64,000 nucleotides of DNA from Tenuifilaceae bacterium CYCD (GCA_036322835.1 AP027304.1:3162001-3226000), one strand, 5' to 3'. Shown: positions 8,451 through 18,427, counted from the first letter of the stretch. Numbers and translations are program-made. Notes: generated by a model from the letters alone, not told the origin.

Positions 8451-11400
8451 CTATTTTACTGTAAACCCAAACTTCTGATAAATATTATCTCTATCAACCG
8501 TTGGGTGCTGCAAATCTCCACTGGCTTTTGCTACCTGCTCGCTTACGTATTGGCGGAGCTCATCGGTTGAGACAGTTCCGTTATTATCCTTATCCGCTTC
8601 TGTTGTGGTAAGGGCTTTTATAATGTACTCGGTGAAAAGCCCGTTTTCAATGTCGCTGCGCTCATAGCTAAGTTCACCACCCTTGGAACTGGAGAATACA
8701 ATGGCTCCGCTTCGGCGGACAAGGTCGTTGTAGATGTAGCGGTCCTTCTGGTAAAGGTAGCTTCGCTTGGTTGTTGGTTGTTGGTTGTTCGCTGATTGGG
8801 AAGAGGTGGTTTTGAAGCCGCGGGAGGCGATTCCCAAACCTTTCAGGTTTTCAAAACCTGAAAGGTTTTCATAGGTTTCATCATCAATCTCGCCCGACTC
8901 GCAGGCATCCATCAGGAATAGCTTGTTACGCGGTGGAATTCCCTGAAGCAAATCCTCTATAGTTTCAAAGTCCGCCGCTGTGGCTTTAAGGTTGTTCACA
9001 TCGGCATTACTGGTTAAATAATAGTAGGTTGCCTCAGCATCCTTATCGTGCATACCATGGCCAGCGATGAAGAGAATGAAAGTATCATCTGGTTTGGCAT
9101 TTTTCACGAAATCCTTTGATGCTTTGATTGCTTCGGGGGTTACCTGCTCATTCGTGAGAGTTTTGGTGTAGACATTTTCGAAGCCTTTGCCTTTGAGATT
9201 TTGAATGGTTTTCTCCAGGTCAAGAGCATCCTTGTGGGCATATGCTAGGTTATATGACGTATTTTGATACTTTGATACACCAAAAGCCAAGAAATATATA
9301 TCTTTTTTTACAGGTTCACTGTTTATTAGCTTTATTTGATCCCTATAACTTTCAACGCCTAAATTGTTGGTACAAGAAATCTCAACTTTATTTATCCCAG
9401 ATGATAAAACAACTGATTCTGAACCTTTATTCAAATTACCTTTTATAGATTTACCATAAATACCCCAAATTGGTACGTCATTGATAAATATTGAATATGA
9501 CTTTAACTCATGTTTTGGATCAGAAACAGAAAAACTGATATCAGCGCTAACTCCTGTTTGCTTTATATCTGTTATTTTAGCAACCGGTACTTCAAGTTCT
9601 GTGAACGACCAATTATTATTCACCCCAAGTTTTCGAATACGCTTTTCATATTGCTTTTCATATTGTTTGACAATTTGAGCATCGTATGATGGTAGTTTTT
9701 TCATAATAAGGTCTGGGCGATTTGTGTTTGTTGCAAATTGGTCGATTCCCCACAGATTCATGCCTTGAACCATATTAACTATATTTGTAGCATTTATTGA
9801 ACCATCCCAGTAGCCATCAGAATTGTACACTAGCCAGGTTCCAATTTCACTGTTATAATAAAATGCAGTCCATGAGCCATCATCAATATTCCATAATCTA
9901 GCAGTACCATCAGAATCCGTTGATAAAACATATTTATCGTTATAGGCAAAATTTGCTGATGAAAAAAAGCCAGCATTGCCTTCTAATACTTTAATTGTTT
10001 GATTGGTGGCTAAATCCCAAATTCTAATTTTAGAATCGTTCAATAATGAGAGAGCTAAAGTCCCTTTAGAATTTATTGATAATAAGCCAACCCATGGTGA
10101 GCCTTCTAATGGCTTTTCCTTATTTTTATCGCCAACCCTCTCTACATATGTATCAGAGGAATGTTCAAAGTTTATTGTTGTTTTAGTCGTTGAAATATAA
10201 AACTTTTGGGGCCTATGTGTGGGCATCAGTATATAATCTTCCTCCTTGAATTTTGTTTTACCCTCAGGCTCTCCTTTCCCTAAATAATCGAAACTAAAAT
10301 TATCATACCCTTTTTTGGAAATTAACCATTTTTTATCAGGCGTTATCGCATAGTAATCCCATTCATCACCCTTGTACAGGTTATTTAGTTCAATTGGGCG
10401 GCATTGTCTTAAATCCCAGAATATTAATTGTCTTGATCCATTAACCATAAAAAAAGTATCTGTTGTTGGAATAAAGTAAGCGTTAGAAACGCTACTTATT
10501 TTTCCTGTAAAATACTGGATTGGCTCAGCGGTATTAATATCCCAAAGGGTTGGTATTTTATCACTACTTCCTATCAGTACGTTTTTACTGTCGGGGGACA
10601 AGGCTATTTCGCATTCAAATTTCTCTTGTTTTATCTTCTTTACTAATTCTTTAGAATCTACATTCCATAGGTAAATATTGGAATTATTACCTGATCCAAC
10701 TCCGGCAATCAATAGTTTGTCATCATTGGAAAAAGCAAGTCGGAATGCTGAAGAGTTCTTTAGGGGATAATTATATATTTCCTTTTTAGTTTGTACTTCC
10801 CATATCCGCATTGCATCATCTTTACCTGCTGAAGCTACAAATTTCCCATTATGCGATAGCGAAACACAATAGACTAAGCCGGAATGAACAAGTGTTGCAA
10901 TGTTTTTCTGCTTTTCAATATCCCACAGCTTAATATCGTTATTCCAACGAGCACATGTAGCCATTGTTTTGCCATCCTGCGAAATACTGATATCAAGTAT
11001 TCCGTTTAAAGACTGACCCTCATTATGCATTTTCTTCATTGTAAACAATACTTGCCCTGTAGCAATGTCGAAACGCTGCACCACATTGCAATTTGCCGAA
11101 CCCGCTAAAAAAGTTTTACCGTCTGGGAAAATTTTAATTGCAGATATTCCATGCTCTTTACCTTTCTCAAAACTATCAAATGTTTTTATCACTTTACCTG
11201 TTGATAAGTCATACATTATCATTTGCTTATCACGAGATCCAGTAATTACATATTTTCCATCGGGGGTAATATCCATGGCAGTTACCCATGATTTATGCCC
11301 AACAAATGAACGTAATAGTTTACCACTAGCTATATCCCACAATTTTACGGTTTGATCGTTAGAAGCGGTTAAAACATACTTCCCTTCTGGAAGAAATGCG

Positions 11401-11540
11401 ACTCTTTCAATTCCACCAATATGGCCAATCTGAATGTTTAAATCGGGTTTTAAATTAGAGTTTAACTGGGCTTTAACATGGTTTATTGGTATCATATAAA
11501 CCACAACAAATAAAAACAAAAAAGTAACTTTAGTTTTCAT
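8451..11540 (-). CDS. Exported WD40-propeller/caspase-domain (C14) protease, copy 1
   Basis: 1029 aa. Signal peptide at 1-24 (ending HVKA). Degenerate WD40 repeats follow to about residue 590 (FLPEGKYVLTASNDQTVKLWD and others), then a linker with NSDGYWDGS and IDQFATNTNRPD shared by all three paralogues, and an Ig-like segment. The C14 domain begins near 755. The catalytic dyad is intact: H828 in FIAGHG and C880 in LMDACESGE. The Asp two residues before the Cys is the metacaspase-type pattern linked to Arg/Lys specificity (inference). An EF-hand-like loop, DKDNNGTVSTDE, occupies 983-994 in the p10 part. The p20-p10 linker is encoded by a palindrome and heptad repeats. It is 6 nt upstream of a sensor kinase gene. 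Confidence 0.93.
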   Translation of the reverse strand: MKTKVTFLFLFVVVYMIPINHVKAQLNSNLKPDLNIQIGHIGGIERVAFLPEGKYVLTASNDQTVKLWDIASGKLLRSFVGHKSWVTAMDITPDGKYVITGSRDKQMIMYDLSTGKVIKTFDSFEKGKEHGISAIKIFPDGKTFLAGSANCNVVQRFDIATGQVLFTMKKMHNEGQSLNGILDISISQDGKTMATCARWNNDIKLWDIEKQKNIATLVHSGLVYCVSLSHNGKFVASAGKDDAMRIWEVQTKKEIYNYPLKNSSAFRLAFSNDDKLLIAGVGSGNNSNIYLWNVDSKELVKKIKQEKFECEIALSPDSKNVLIGSSDKIPTLWDINTAEPIQYFTGKISSVSNAYFIPTTDTFFMVNGSRQLIFWDLRQCRPIELNNLYKGDEWDYYAITPDKKWLISKKGYDNFSFDYLGKGEPEGKTKFKEEDYILMPTHRPQKFYISTTKTTINFEHSSDTYVERVGDKNKEKPLEGSPWVGLLSINSKGTLALSLLNDSKIRIWDLATNQTIKVLEGNAGFFSSANFAYNDKYVLSTDSDGTARLWNIDDGSWTAFYYNSEIGTWLVYNSDGYWDGSINATNIVNMVQGMNLWGIDQFATNTNRPDLIMKKLPSYDAQIVKQYEKQYEKRIRKLGVNNNWSFTELEVPVAKITDIKQTGVSADISFSVSDPKHELKSYSIFINDVPIWGIYGKSIKGNLNKGSESVVLSSGINKVEISCTNNLGVESYRDQIKLINSEPVKKDIYFLAFGVSKYQNTSYNLAYAHKDALDLEKTIQNLKGKGFENVYTKTLTNEQVTPEAIKASKDFVKNAKPDDTFILFIAGHGMHDKDAEATYYYLTSNADVNNLKATAADFETIEDLLQGIPPRNKLFLMDACESGEIDDETYENLSGFENLKGLGIASRGFKTTSSQSANNQQPTTKRSYLYQKDRYIYNDLVRRSGAIVFSSSKGGELSYERSDIENGLFTEYIIKALTTTEADKDNNGTVSTDELRQYVSEQVAKASGDLQHPTVDRDNIYQKFGFTVK
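8768..8795. repeat. Four heptad repeats inside caspase copy 1
   Basis: Plus-strand units TGGTTGT, TGGTTGT, TGGTTGT, TCGCTGA. They encode the Ser/Asn/Gln/Thr-rich part of the linker between the p20 and p10 parts. Four heptads also occur at the matching place in the other two caspase genes. Confidence 0.8.
8836..8868. repeat. Perfect palindrome inside caspase copy 1
   Basis: A perfect 16-bp inverted repeat (AAACCTTTCAGGTTTT and its complement) around a single C at 8852. It is read in frame as ENLSGFENLKGL in the caspase linker. The same palindrome is in copy 3 at 22805-22837 but absent from copy 2. Confidence 0.9.
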
Positions 11541-11608
11541 AATAAAACGAATTGTACTAAAAATGTATTTAAATTATTGTCTCAACTTTATTATAACTTC
11601 AATCAAAT

Positions 11609-14600
11609 TCATTTTACTCCAAACCCAAACTTTTGGTAAATATTATCCCTATCCACAGTGGGGTGCTGCAAGTCACCGCTAGCCTTAGCCACCTGTGCAC
11701 TCACGTACTCGCGGAGCTCATCGGTTGAAACGATTCCATTTCCATCTTTGTCAGCTTCGGTTGTTGTAAGGGCTTTCATAATGTATTCAGTGAAGAGTCC
11801 GTTCTCAATATCGCTACGTTCGTAGCTTAACTCACCACCCTTTGAAGACGAGAACACGATTGCGCCGCTTCGACGGACAAGATCGTTGTAGATGTAGCGA
11901 TCTTTCTGGTATAAGTAGCATCGCTTCGTTGACGGTTGAGAGTTGACGGTTGATGGGGAAGAGGTGGTTTTGAAGCCACGGGAAGCAATGCCAACGCCTG
12001 TTGCAGTAGCTATCATCTGCCCTTGATCCTCCTCGTCAATCTCCCCCGATTCGCAGGCATCCATAAGGAAGAGCTTATTGCGGGGAGGAATCCCTTGTAA
12101 CAAGTCTTCGATAGTCTCAAAATCGGCTGCGGTGCCTTTTAGGTTGTTAATATCGGCATTGCTGGTAAGATAGAAGTATGTAGCATCCTTATCGTTATCG
12201 TGCGTTCCGTGACCTGCAATAAATAGAACAAAAGTGTCATCGGGTTTAGCATCTTTCAAAAAGTCTTTGGTTCCCTTAATCGTTTCGGGTGTAACATCTT
12301 CGTTTAGGTAAGTTTTCGAATAAACATTAGCATAATGTCCACTGGTTTTCATTTTCTCAAAAACATCAGATAAATCCTTGGCATCTTTATCGGCATACTG
12401 CAGGTTTAATTCTGCGTTTTTGTACTTCGATACGCCAAAACCTATGTAGTAAAGATTTGGCTTAACGGGAGAGGCGGGTTGATAACTAGCGGAAGTAAGT
12501 GCTCTGAATGACTCGGCTCCGTATTCGTTCATTGCAGAAACTTCTATCTTATTATCACCAGAAATAAGTTCAATGGTTTCAGTAAGAGCCAGTGATCTTA
12601 AATCAATGTTTGCAGTTCCAGAAAGATCTTTCCCATAAGTTCCAAATATTGGAACATCATTAACAAATATATTGTAACGGGTTACCTTTGCAGTTTTACT
12701 CGTTATGGTAAAATCGACATTTACATTCTTGCCCGATTGAACTGTTTTTGTAATCTTTGTTTCTGGAGTTTCGTAGTCTTTCGAAAGTTTATCCTCTGTA
12801 AGGTTTAGTTTTTTTAATCGTTTAAGGTATTGATTGTAATAATGTTTTATTAATTCAGGATCTACTTTTGTAATTTTTCCCAATATTTTATCGGGACGGT
12901 TGTTCTTTATAGCAAACTGATCGATATTCCATACCTCCATTCCATGAACCATTGCAACAAGGTCGCCTCCATTTGGAGAGGCATCCCAGAAGTTTTCGTT
13001 ATTGAATACAAGCCATTTAGTATCTTGATTGTTAGAGTTGGCAATTGAAGTATAGATTATTTCGCCGCTTGCCACATCCCAAAACTTGAGAGAATTATCA
13101 GCAGAGCCTGAAAGGATCGTTTTCCCATCGGGTGAAAAACAAACAGAATAAACACAGTTTGTATGTCCTGTAAACGTTCTCATAGAAGTCTTCGCTGAAA
13201 TATCCCAAAGTTTAATACTGTTATCCGAACTTCCTGAAAGAGCATACTTACCATCGGGTGAAAAACAAACGGAATTAATTAAGTCAGAATGCTCTGAAAA
13301 AGACCTTAATTCTTTTCCACTGGAAACATCCCAAAGTCTCATTGCATAATCATATCTTTTAGATGCTGAAGATCCAGCCTCAAAACCTCCTGAAAGAGCA
13401 TACTTACCATCTGGTGAAAAACATACAGTCCAGAACCTTGCGTGAGGAATCTTTGAAAAGGTTCTGACTTCTTCACCTGTGGATATATCCCAAAGGATAA
13501 TATTACTTTCACCTGTTAATACATATTTCCCATCAGGAGAAAATACTACGGAGTTTATACCATTACTATAACCTGAAAACGTTCTGATCTCTTTACCTGC
13601 GGAAAGGTCCCATAATTTTATTGTTTTATCCTCGCTTCCTGAAATAGCCATCCTCCCGTCAGGAGAAAATGCTACGGAATTAACTATTCCGGAATGTCCA
13701 GAAAAAGTTTTAATCTCATTTCCTGTGGCAATATCCCAAAGTTTTAAATTGCCATCAATGCTTCCTGAAAGAGCATAGTTGCCATCGGGAGAAAAGCAGA
13801 TAGATTTAACCCATTTTGAATGCCCTTGAAAAGTTTTAACTACTTTACCTGACGAAACCTCTAGTAAATTAAAAGAGTTACCAATCCCTGAAAGAGCATA
13901 TTTACCATCGGGAGAAAAACAAGCAGAAACAACAGCCATAGAGTTCTCTGAAAATATTTTAGCATCCTTTCCTGATGTAATATTCCAATATTTTAGAGTG
14001 TTATCACCACTTGATAGAGCATATTTACCATCAGGTGAAAAACACACAGATGAAGCAAATCTGGAATACCCAGGAAAAGACATGACCTCTTTTCCAGATG
14101 AGATATTCCAAAGTATTACTTTCTTATCTTCACTTCCCGAAAGAGCGTATTTACCATCCGGGGATAAACTAACTGTATTTATTTCATCTGAATTCACTGA
14201 AAATGTTTTAACCTTTTTTCCTTTTACAACATCCCAAAGTTTTAACGTTTTATCTCGACTCCCTGAAAGGGCATATTTCCCATCAGAAGAAAAACAAACA
14301 GAGGATACAGCACCTTCATGCCCTGTAAAAGTTTTTATCGATATTCCTGTTGCAATATTCCAAAGTATTATGGTTTTATCTTCACTTCCCGAAAGAGCAT
14401 ATTTACCATCGGGGGAAAAACAGACCGAATTAACATAATCGGTATGCCCAGACAAGTATTTGAATACCTCTCCAGTTGAAACATTCCAAAGTTGTATTTT
14501 GCTATCAAAGCCTCCCGACAGAGCATATTCTCCATTTGGGGAAAAGCTGACTGTATAAACGGATTTATTGATTCCAGAAAAAACTCTGATTTTTTCCCCG

Positions 14601-14917
14601 GTTAGTATATCCCAAAGTATTATGGTTTTATCAGAACTTCCGGATAGAGCATATTTCCCATCAGGGGAGAAGCACACACAATTAACAATATCCGAATGCC
14701 CAAGGAAAGTTCTAACCACTTTCCCTGTTGCCATATCCCAAAGTTTTAACGTTTTATCCTGACTCCCCGAAAGAGCATATTTCCCATCAGGGGATAAACA
14801 TGCTGCGTTAATATTTTGAGAATGACCTGCGTTTACGGTTAATACTGGTTGTTGAGCAAATGTAGTTGCCGAACTAAACAGTATGAAAATCAAATATACG
14901 TTAATGAATCTTCGCAT
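11609..14917 (-). CDS. Exported 14-repeat WD40/caspase-domain (C14) protease, copy 2
   Basis: 1102 aa. Signal peptide MRRFINVYLIFILFSSATTFA. Fourteen consecutive, very regular WD40 repeats (SPDGKYALSGSxDKTIxLWD) fill about residues 25-620, enough for two seven-bladed propellers. The shared linker (IDQFAIKNNRPD) and an Ig-like region follow. The C14 domain carries H903 in FIAGHG and C955 in LMDACESGE. An EF-hand-like loop, DKDGNGIVSTDE, spans 1056-1067. The p20-p10 linker (EEDQGQMIATATGVG) lacks the palindrome seen in copies 1 and 3. The gene ends 68 nt before copy 1. The propellers probably bind a partner and hold or gate the protease; substrate unknown. Alignment to metacaspases supports basic P1 specificity only as inference. 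Confidence 0.95.
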   Translation of the reverse strand: MRRFINVYLIFILFSSATTFAQQPVLTVNAGHSQNINAACLSPDGKYALSGSQDKTLKLWDMATGKVVRTFLGHSDIVNCVCFSPDGKYALSGSSDKTIILWDILTGEKIRVFSGINKSVYTVSFSPNGEYALSGGFDSKIQLWNVSTGEVFKYLSGHTDYVNSVCFSPDGKYALSGSEDKTIILWNIATGISIKTFTGHEGAVSSVCFSSDGKYALSGSRDKTLKLWDVVKGKKVKTFSVNSDEINTVSLSPDGKYALSGSEDKKVILWNISSGKEVMSFPGYSRFASSVCFSPDGKYALSSGDNTLKYWNITSGKDAKIFSENSMAVVSACFSPDGKYALSGIGNSFNLLEVSSGKVVKTFQGHSKWVKSICFSPDGNYALSGSIDGNLKLWDIATGNEIKTFSGHSGIVNSVAFSPDGRMAISGSEDKTIKLWDLSAGKEIRTFSGYSNGINSVVFSPDGKYVLTGESNIILWDISTGEEVRTFSKIPHARFWTVCFSPDGKYALSGGFEAGSSASKRYDYAMRLWDVSSGKELRSFSEHSDLINSVCFSPDGKYALSGSSDNSIKLWDISAKTSMRTFTGHTNCVYSVCFSPDGKTILSGSADNSLKFWDVASGEIIYTSIANSNNQDTKWLVFNNENFWDASPNGGDLVAMVHGMEVWNIDQFAIKNNRPDKILGKITKVDPELIKHYYNQYLKRLKKLNLTEDKLSKDYETPETKITKTVQSGKNVNVDFTITSKTAKVTRYNIFVNDVPIFGTYGKDLSGTANIDLRSLALTETIELISGDNKIEVSAMNEYGAESFRALTSASYQPASPVKPNLYYIGFGVSKYKNAELNLQYADKDAKDLSDVFEKMKTSGHYANVYSKTYLNEDVTPETIKGTKDFLKDAKPDDTFVLFIAGHGTHDNDKDATYFYLTSNADINNLKGTAADFETIEDLLQGIPPRNKLFLMDACESGEIDEEDQGQMIATATGVGIASRGFKTTSSPSTVNSQPSTKRCYLYQKDRYIYNDLVRRSGAIVFSSSKGGELSYERSDIENGLFTEYIMKALTTTEADKDGNGIVSTDELREYVSAQVAKASGDLQHPTVDRDNIYQKFGFGVK
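11926..11953. repeat. Four heptad repeats inside caspase copy 2
   Basis: Plus-strand units TCGTTGA, CGGTTGA, GAGTTGA, CGGTTGA, in the same linker position as the heptads in copies 1 and 3 but with a different unit sequence. They encode the Ser/Thr/Asn-rich linker before TKRCYLYQK. Confidence 0.8.
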
Positions 14918-15122
14918 AATAGTCTACTTCTTTTGTTAATGGTAAAATTTTCAGTTCAGAAACGAGTAGGTCTTTCGGAGTTCTATTATATTTAAATTTA
15001 TAACTTAAAATGAATAGAACTATTAAACAACCCCTAAGTCCCGAAGGTATTGACATAAATCAGATAAACCAAAATAAAAGAGTTTGATAATTCCAACCAT
15101 TTTAATAGCCAATAAGTATATT
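14918..15122. other. Gap upstream of caspase copy 2
   Basis: AT-rich non-coding stretch between the start of caspase copy 2 and the caspase-tail remnant. It probably carries the promoter of copy 2. I see no convincing promoter hexamers, hairpin or small gene in it. Confidence 0.4.
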
Positions 15123-15188
15123 CTATTTAATTACTCCAAACCCAAACTTCTGGTAGATATTATCCCTGTCCACCGCGGGGTGCTGCAA
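15123..15188 (-). pseudogene. Remnant of a caspase gene 3' end (21 codons plus stop)
   Basis: Minus-strand translation gives LQHPAVDRDNIYQKFGFG, then VIK and a stop. It matches the extreme C-terminus of the three caspases (LQHPTVDRDNIYQKFGF...) with one substitution and one added residue. The match begins 5 nt after the stop codon of the CHAT gene and there is no upstream caspase sequence. It is therefore the leftover tail of a further caspase paralogue whose body was lost or replaced by the CHAT gene. It cannot be translated on its own. Confidence 0.9.
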
Positions 15189-15193
15189 ACATT

Positions 15194-18100
15194 CTACATC
15201 CCATAGTACACAAACGGAGCCCAGTAGAATGGCTGGTTGTATTGCCCCTTAATAAAAGTTCGTTTCACCTGATTGATGGCCTTTGAAATGGGCATCTTCT
15301 CAACAAACACCAAGCGGTAAAACTCCTTCTGGAATTCCATGGTCGATTGGTCGGATACTTTCCATAGCGAAACGGCAATGGAGTTTGCTCCTGCCAGTAG
15401 AAACGATTGGGTAAGCCCAACAACTCCTTCACCTCCATAAATTTTACCTAGCCCTGTTTCACATGCGGATAGGTTCACGAAGTCGGCGTTCAGGTTTAGC
15501 TTTGCAATCTCAGAGGCTCTGAGGTAACCATCGTCATTTGGCAAACCCTGTGAAAGCACTAAAGCGGATAGGTCTTGATATTCAGGGATTACAATACCAT
15601 GCGTAGCAAAGTGAAGTATCTTATATCCCTTTAGCTGACCATTAGCCGACATCCCCTTTACGCTTTGCTCGTTTACATCCTTGCCTTTTATGCAAACCGA
15701 ATTTGGAACAAGACCAGATATGGCATCAAGTTCAGCGAGAGTACCCGATAGATTTTCCCATGCAATACCTAAAGCATCGTAATACCTCTTCATGCTCACA
15801 CCGTCCTTGGAGTCAGTCTCAACGCCCTTCATCATCTCATTAAACTGTTCCTGTGATTGGGTTTGCTGGGTTTGAGCATTGGGTACATCATAAACAGCAT
15901 TTCCGAAAGCCAATAATGGTTTACGATTATCTGAATACTTTCGATTAGCCAGCTCATTCCCGACAGAGAGCGAGGGAAGGTATCGGATATCATACTTCTC
16001 AACCAGATAACGTCCATCGGGCATAATAAAAGCCTCGTAGGGAAGGAACGCTAGTAAATCGTTGGGAATAATGACAAGCTCTTTTTTACCTACCAGTTTA
16101 TCCTCAACCGGAAGAATTAGTAACTCATAGAATTTTTTGCCAAGAAAATCGATTGTTTCTTTTTCTGCTGGAGTTTTTATAGGTTTTGAAAGTAACGAGC
16201 GGTAATTGTTCGCTATTTTTTCAATCTCTCTTTTGGTTCTATCCCAATTTTCTTGTTGGGGCTGGTTTACTGCCAATTCAGTGTTAGGTGGGTTCTGTAT
16301 CCGTTTAAACGCTCGAAGCTTTTCAAACGAGCTTATATCGGAGATGCTGTACCGATCCTTTACCGATTTAACCCATATATCATCGTTTACTCCAATTCCA
16401 TCAATCGAATTGGCATCGGTTAAAATGGTTGTTAGCTTATTCCCGATATTCCCAAAACATAGTATGGCCTGTTCCTGAGGAATGTTTTTTTGCCATTGGG
16501 TTGGGTCAACAAATAGATTACTGTTTTTCCCTGCTTTACTGGCAATCCTTTCAAGAAGCAACCGAGCCGTCGATTTTTCGATAGAGTTAAATGCCCCTTG
16601 GTAGTCCTGCATTGATAGCTGGCATCGGATTATGTTCTGGTAATTTACGTATTGTCCAGACCAATAATTTAACTTCAGGTCATCTGGAACAAGAGCTCTT
16701 TCCTTCTCCCTACGGTCAATTATGCTTAAATAAAAAGGAATTGCCTGGGTATAATCATCGTTTAAATCGTAAGTAAGGCCTATCCATTTCTCAAAATTGT
16801 CGATATAAACATCATCATTAATATCCTTTGCTATTGAATAACCTTCTTTTAAGAAATCGAGTGATTTTTGCCTGCTTTGAGAAACTTCAGCCCTTCCCAA
16901 AGAGAAAAGAGCGACCATTTTCTTTTTCGGATTATTAATTTCATTGGCTAGATTTAACGCTTGTTGAGCCCAGCTAATCGATTCAGCATATTTTCCAATC
17001 CACATATAGCAAACTCCTAATTTCCCATAACAATCCACAAGCTTTTCCTTATCATCTAACTCCTTATAAATCGGGATTATTCGAAGTACATAATCTATTG
17101 CATTTTGGTTCTGTTGTATTTCAGCGTAGCAACAGGCAATATTCCATTGCACAAGCGCAGCATAACTTTTATAATCCAACTCTTCATAAATTTTTTGCGC
17201 TTTTTTATAATATTCTATGGCTTTAATGGTATTACTCAAGTCTGCATATATTGTACCTAAATGAGTTGCAATTAATGCTTTTGTAAAAGGATCATCGTTT
17301 AGTGCATCGGCCTGATTATAGTAATCGATTGCTTTAGCAAATTCTTTTAACTTTTGATAATTACTACCTATTTGAGCAATCAGCTCCGCCTGTACATTTT
17401 TTGAAAGCTTACCGGTGAGATTCTTTAAGTCTTTTTGCAACTGATCAATGGCAAAACTTGATTTGCCCATGTTTTCATATATTATTGAGAGATATTTTGC
17501 AATTTGCCCTTTTTGATCTGGTTGATCCGAAACGATAGCCGCCTGATTATAATACTCAATTGCTTTAGCATTATCTTTCAAACCAACATCATATATAGCA
17601 GCTAGCTTTATAAGCAAATCGGCTTCCTGCGTTTTGGATATTTTACCAGTGAGTTTTTTTAACGCTTTTTGCAAATACTCAATAGCTGCGCTTGGATTGC
17701 TCATATTTTGATATGCTTCAGCAATTTGCTGAGCAACAAAAACATTTTGATCGGGCAGGTCGGTTGCAACATCAGCCTGACTGTAATAATCAATTGCTTT
17801 GCTCGAATTATCGAGAAAATAAAAATAAATATTTCCTAGCTGAGCGAGTATGTTGAATTTCTGATTTGGCCCGCGTTTACTATCAGGATACGCTAATGCT
17901 TGATTACAGTATTCAATGGAAATGGAAGGATCTTTTCCTGCCCTAATGCCACTACTGATTAAAGACAGTAGAGTTCCCCTTACATAGTATGAATCATCAA
18001 GTTTTTGGCTATAAGGAAGTGCCTTTTCAAAGCATAAGAATGCGTTAGCGTGGTCCTTCTTTAAAGAATAAATATTACCTTTTACAGACCATTCATAGTA

Positions 18101-18403
18101 TAGTGCATGGGAATTACCCGAAGATTCAGCCATCTCGGTAATTTTATCAACGAACTTCTCCGCTTCATCTAGTTGACCTAAATTCATCAAGCAAAAAGCA
18201 ATCTGTCCATTTGCCGATGCGATAAGCCCTTTATCATTCTCCTTCTCCGCTATTGCAATAGCCTGCTTTGCAAGTTCAATACAATATTTGTTATCGCTTG
18301 AATCTTCAGCTTTTATAAGCAGTTCAAGCGCTGTTTGGGCTGAAAGGTTGAAAGTAAAAGTAATTACGAAAAGCAGAATCGGGATAATCCTTAAATACTT
18401 CAT
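15194..18403 (-). CDS. Exported TPR-CHAT protease
   Basis: 1069 aa. Signal peptide MKYLRIIPILLFVITFTFNLSA. About a dozen TPR units cover residues 25-600 (KAIEYYNQA, KAIDYYNQADA, NLGQLDEAEKF). The CHAT domain (caspase-like, HetF-associated with TPRs) occupies about 740-1069, with dyad residues H935 in ILHFATHG and C981 in LSACETGLG, then GVVGLTQSFLLAGANSIAVS. CHAT proteins are cysteine proteases of the caspase clan; the best-known one partners the type III-E CRISPR effector. There is no CRISPR machinery here and this copy has a signal peptide, so it should work in the envelope. It lies between caspase copy 2 and the MORN gene, all on one strand. Substrate unknown. Confidence 0.95.
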   Translation of the reverse strand: MKYLRIIPILLFVITFTFNLSAQTALELLIKAEDSSDNKYCIELAKQAIAIAEKENDKGLIASANGQIAFCLMNLGQLDEAEKFVDKITEMAESSGNSHALYYEWSVKGNIYSLKKDHANAFLCFEKALPYSQKLDDSYYVRGTLLSLISSGIRAGKDPSISIEYCNQALAYPDSKRGPNQKFNILAQLGNIYFYFLDNSSKAIDYYSQADVATDLPDQNVFVAQQIAEAYQNMSNPSAAIEYLQKALKKLTGKISKTQEADLLIKLAAIYDVGLKDNAKAIEYYNQAAIVSDQPDQKGQIAKYLSIIYENMGKSSFAIDQLQKDLKNLTGKLSKNVQAELIAQIGSNYQKLKEFAKAIDYYNQADALNDDPFTKALIATHLGTIYADLSNTIKAIEYYKKAQKIYEELDYKSYAALVQWNIACCYAEIQQNQNAIDYVLRIIPIYKELDDKEKLVDCYGKLGVCYMWIGKYAESISWAQQALNLANEINNPKKKMVALFSLGRAEVSQSRQKSLDFLKEGYSIAKDINDDVYIDNFEKWIGLTYDLNDDYTQAIPFYLSIIDRREKERALVPDDLKLNYWSGQYVNYQNIIRCQLSMQDYQGAFNSIEKSTARLLLERIASKAGKNSNLFVDPTQWQKNIPQEQAILCFGNIGNKLTTILTDANSIDGIGVNDDIWVKSVKDRYSISDISSFEKLRAFKRIQNPPNTELAVNQPQQENWDRTKREIEKIANNYRSLLSKPIKTPAEKETIDFLGKKFYELLILPVEDKLVGKKELVIIPNDLLAFLPYEAFIMPDGRYLVEKYDIRYLPSLSVGNELANRKYSDNRKPLLAFGNAVYDVPNAQTQQTQSQEQFNEMMKGVETDSKDGVSMKRYYDALGIAWENLSGTLAELDAISGLVPNSVCIKGKDVNEQSVKGMSANGQLKGYKILHFATHGIVIPEYQDLSALVLSQGLPNDDGYLRASEIAKLNLNADFVNLSACETGLGKIYGGEGVVGLTQSFLLAGANSIAVSLWKVSDQSTMEFQKEFYRLVFVEKMPISKAINQVKRTFIKGQYNQPFYWAPFVYYGM

Positions 18404-18427
18404 ATTGGTTTGGTTTATTATTTAAAA

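Noticed and set aside
13998-14438. 146-codon plus-strand frame
   Set aside because: It is antisense to the WD40 repeats of caspase copy 2 and owes its length to their regular codons; the translation itself is repetitive (AYLPSGEKHT units).
15194-18403. TPR-CHAT as part of a type III-E CRISPR effector set
   Set aside because: No gRAMP/Cas7-11-like gene, no CRISPR array and a signal peptide on the CHAT protein.
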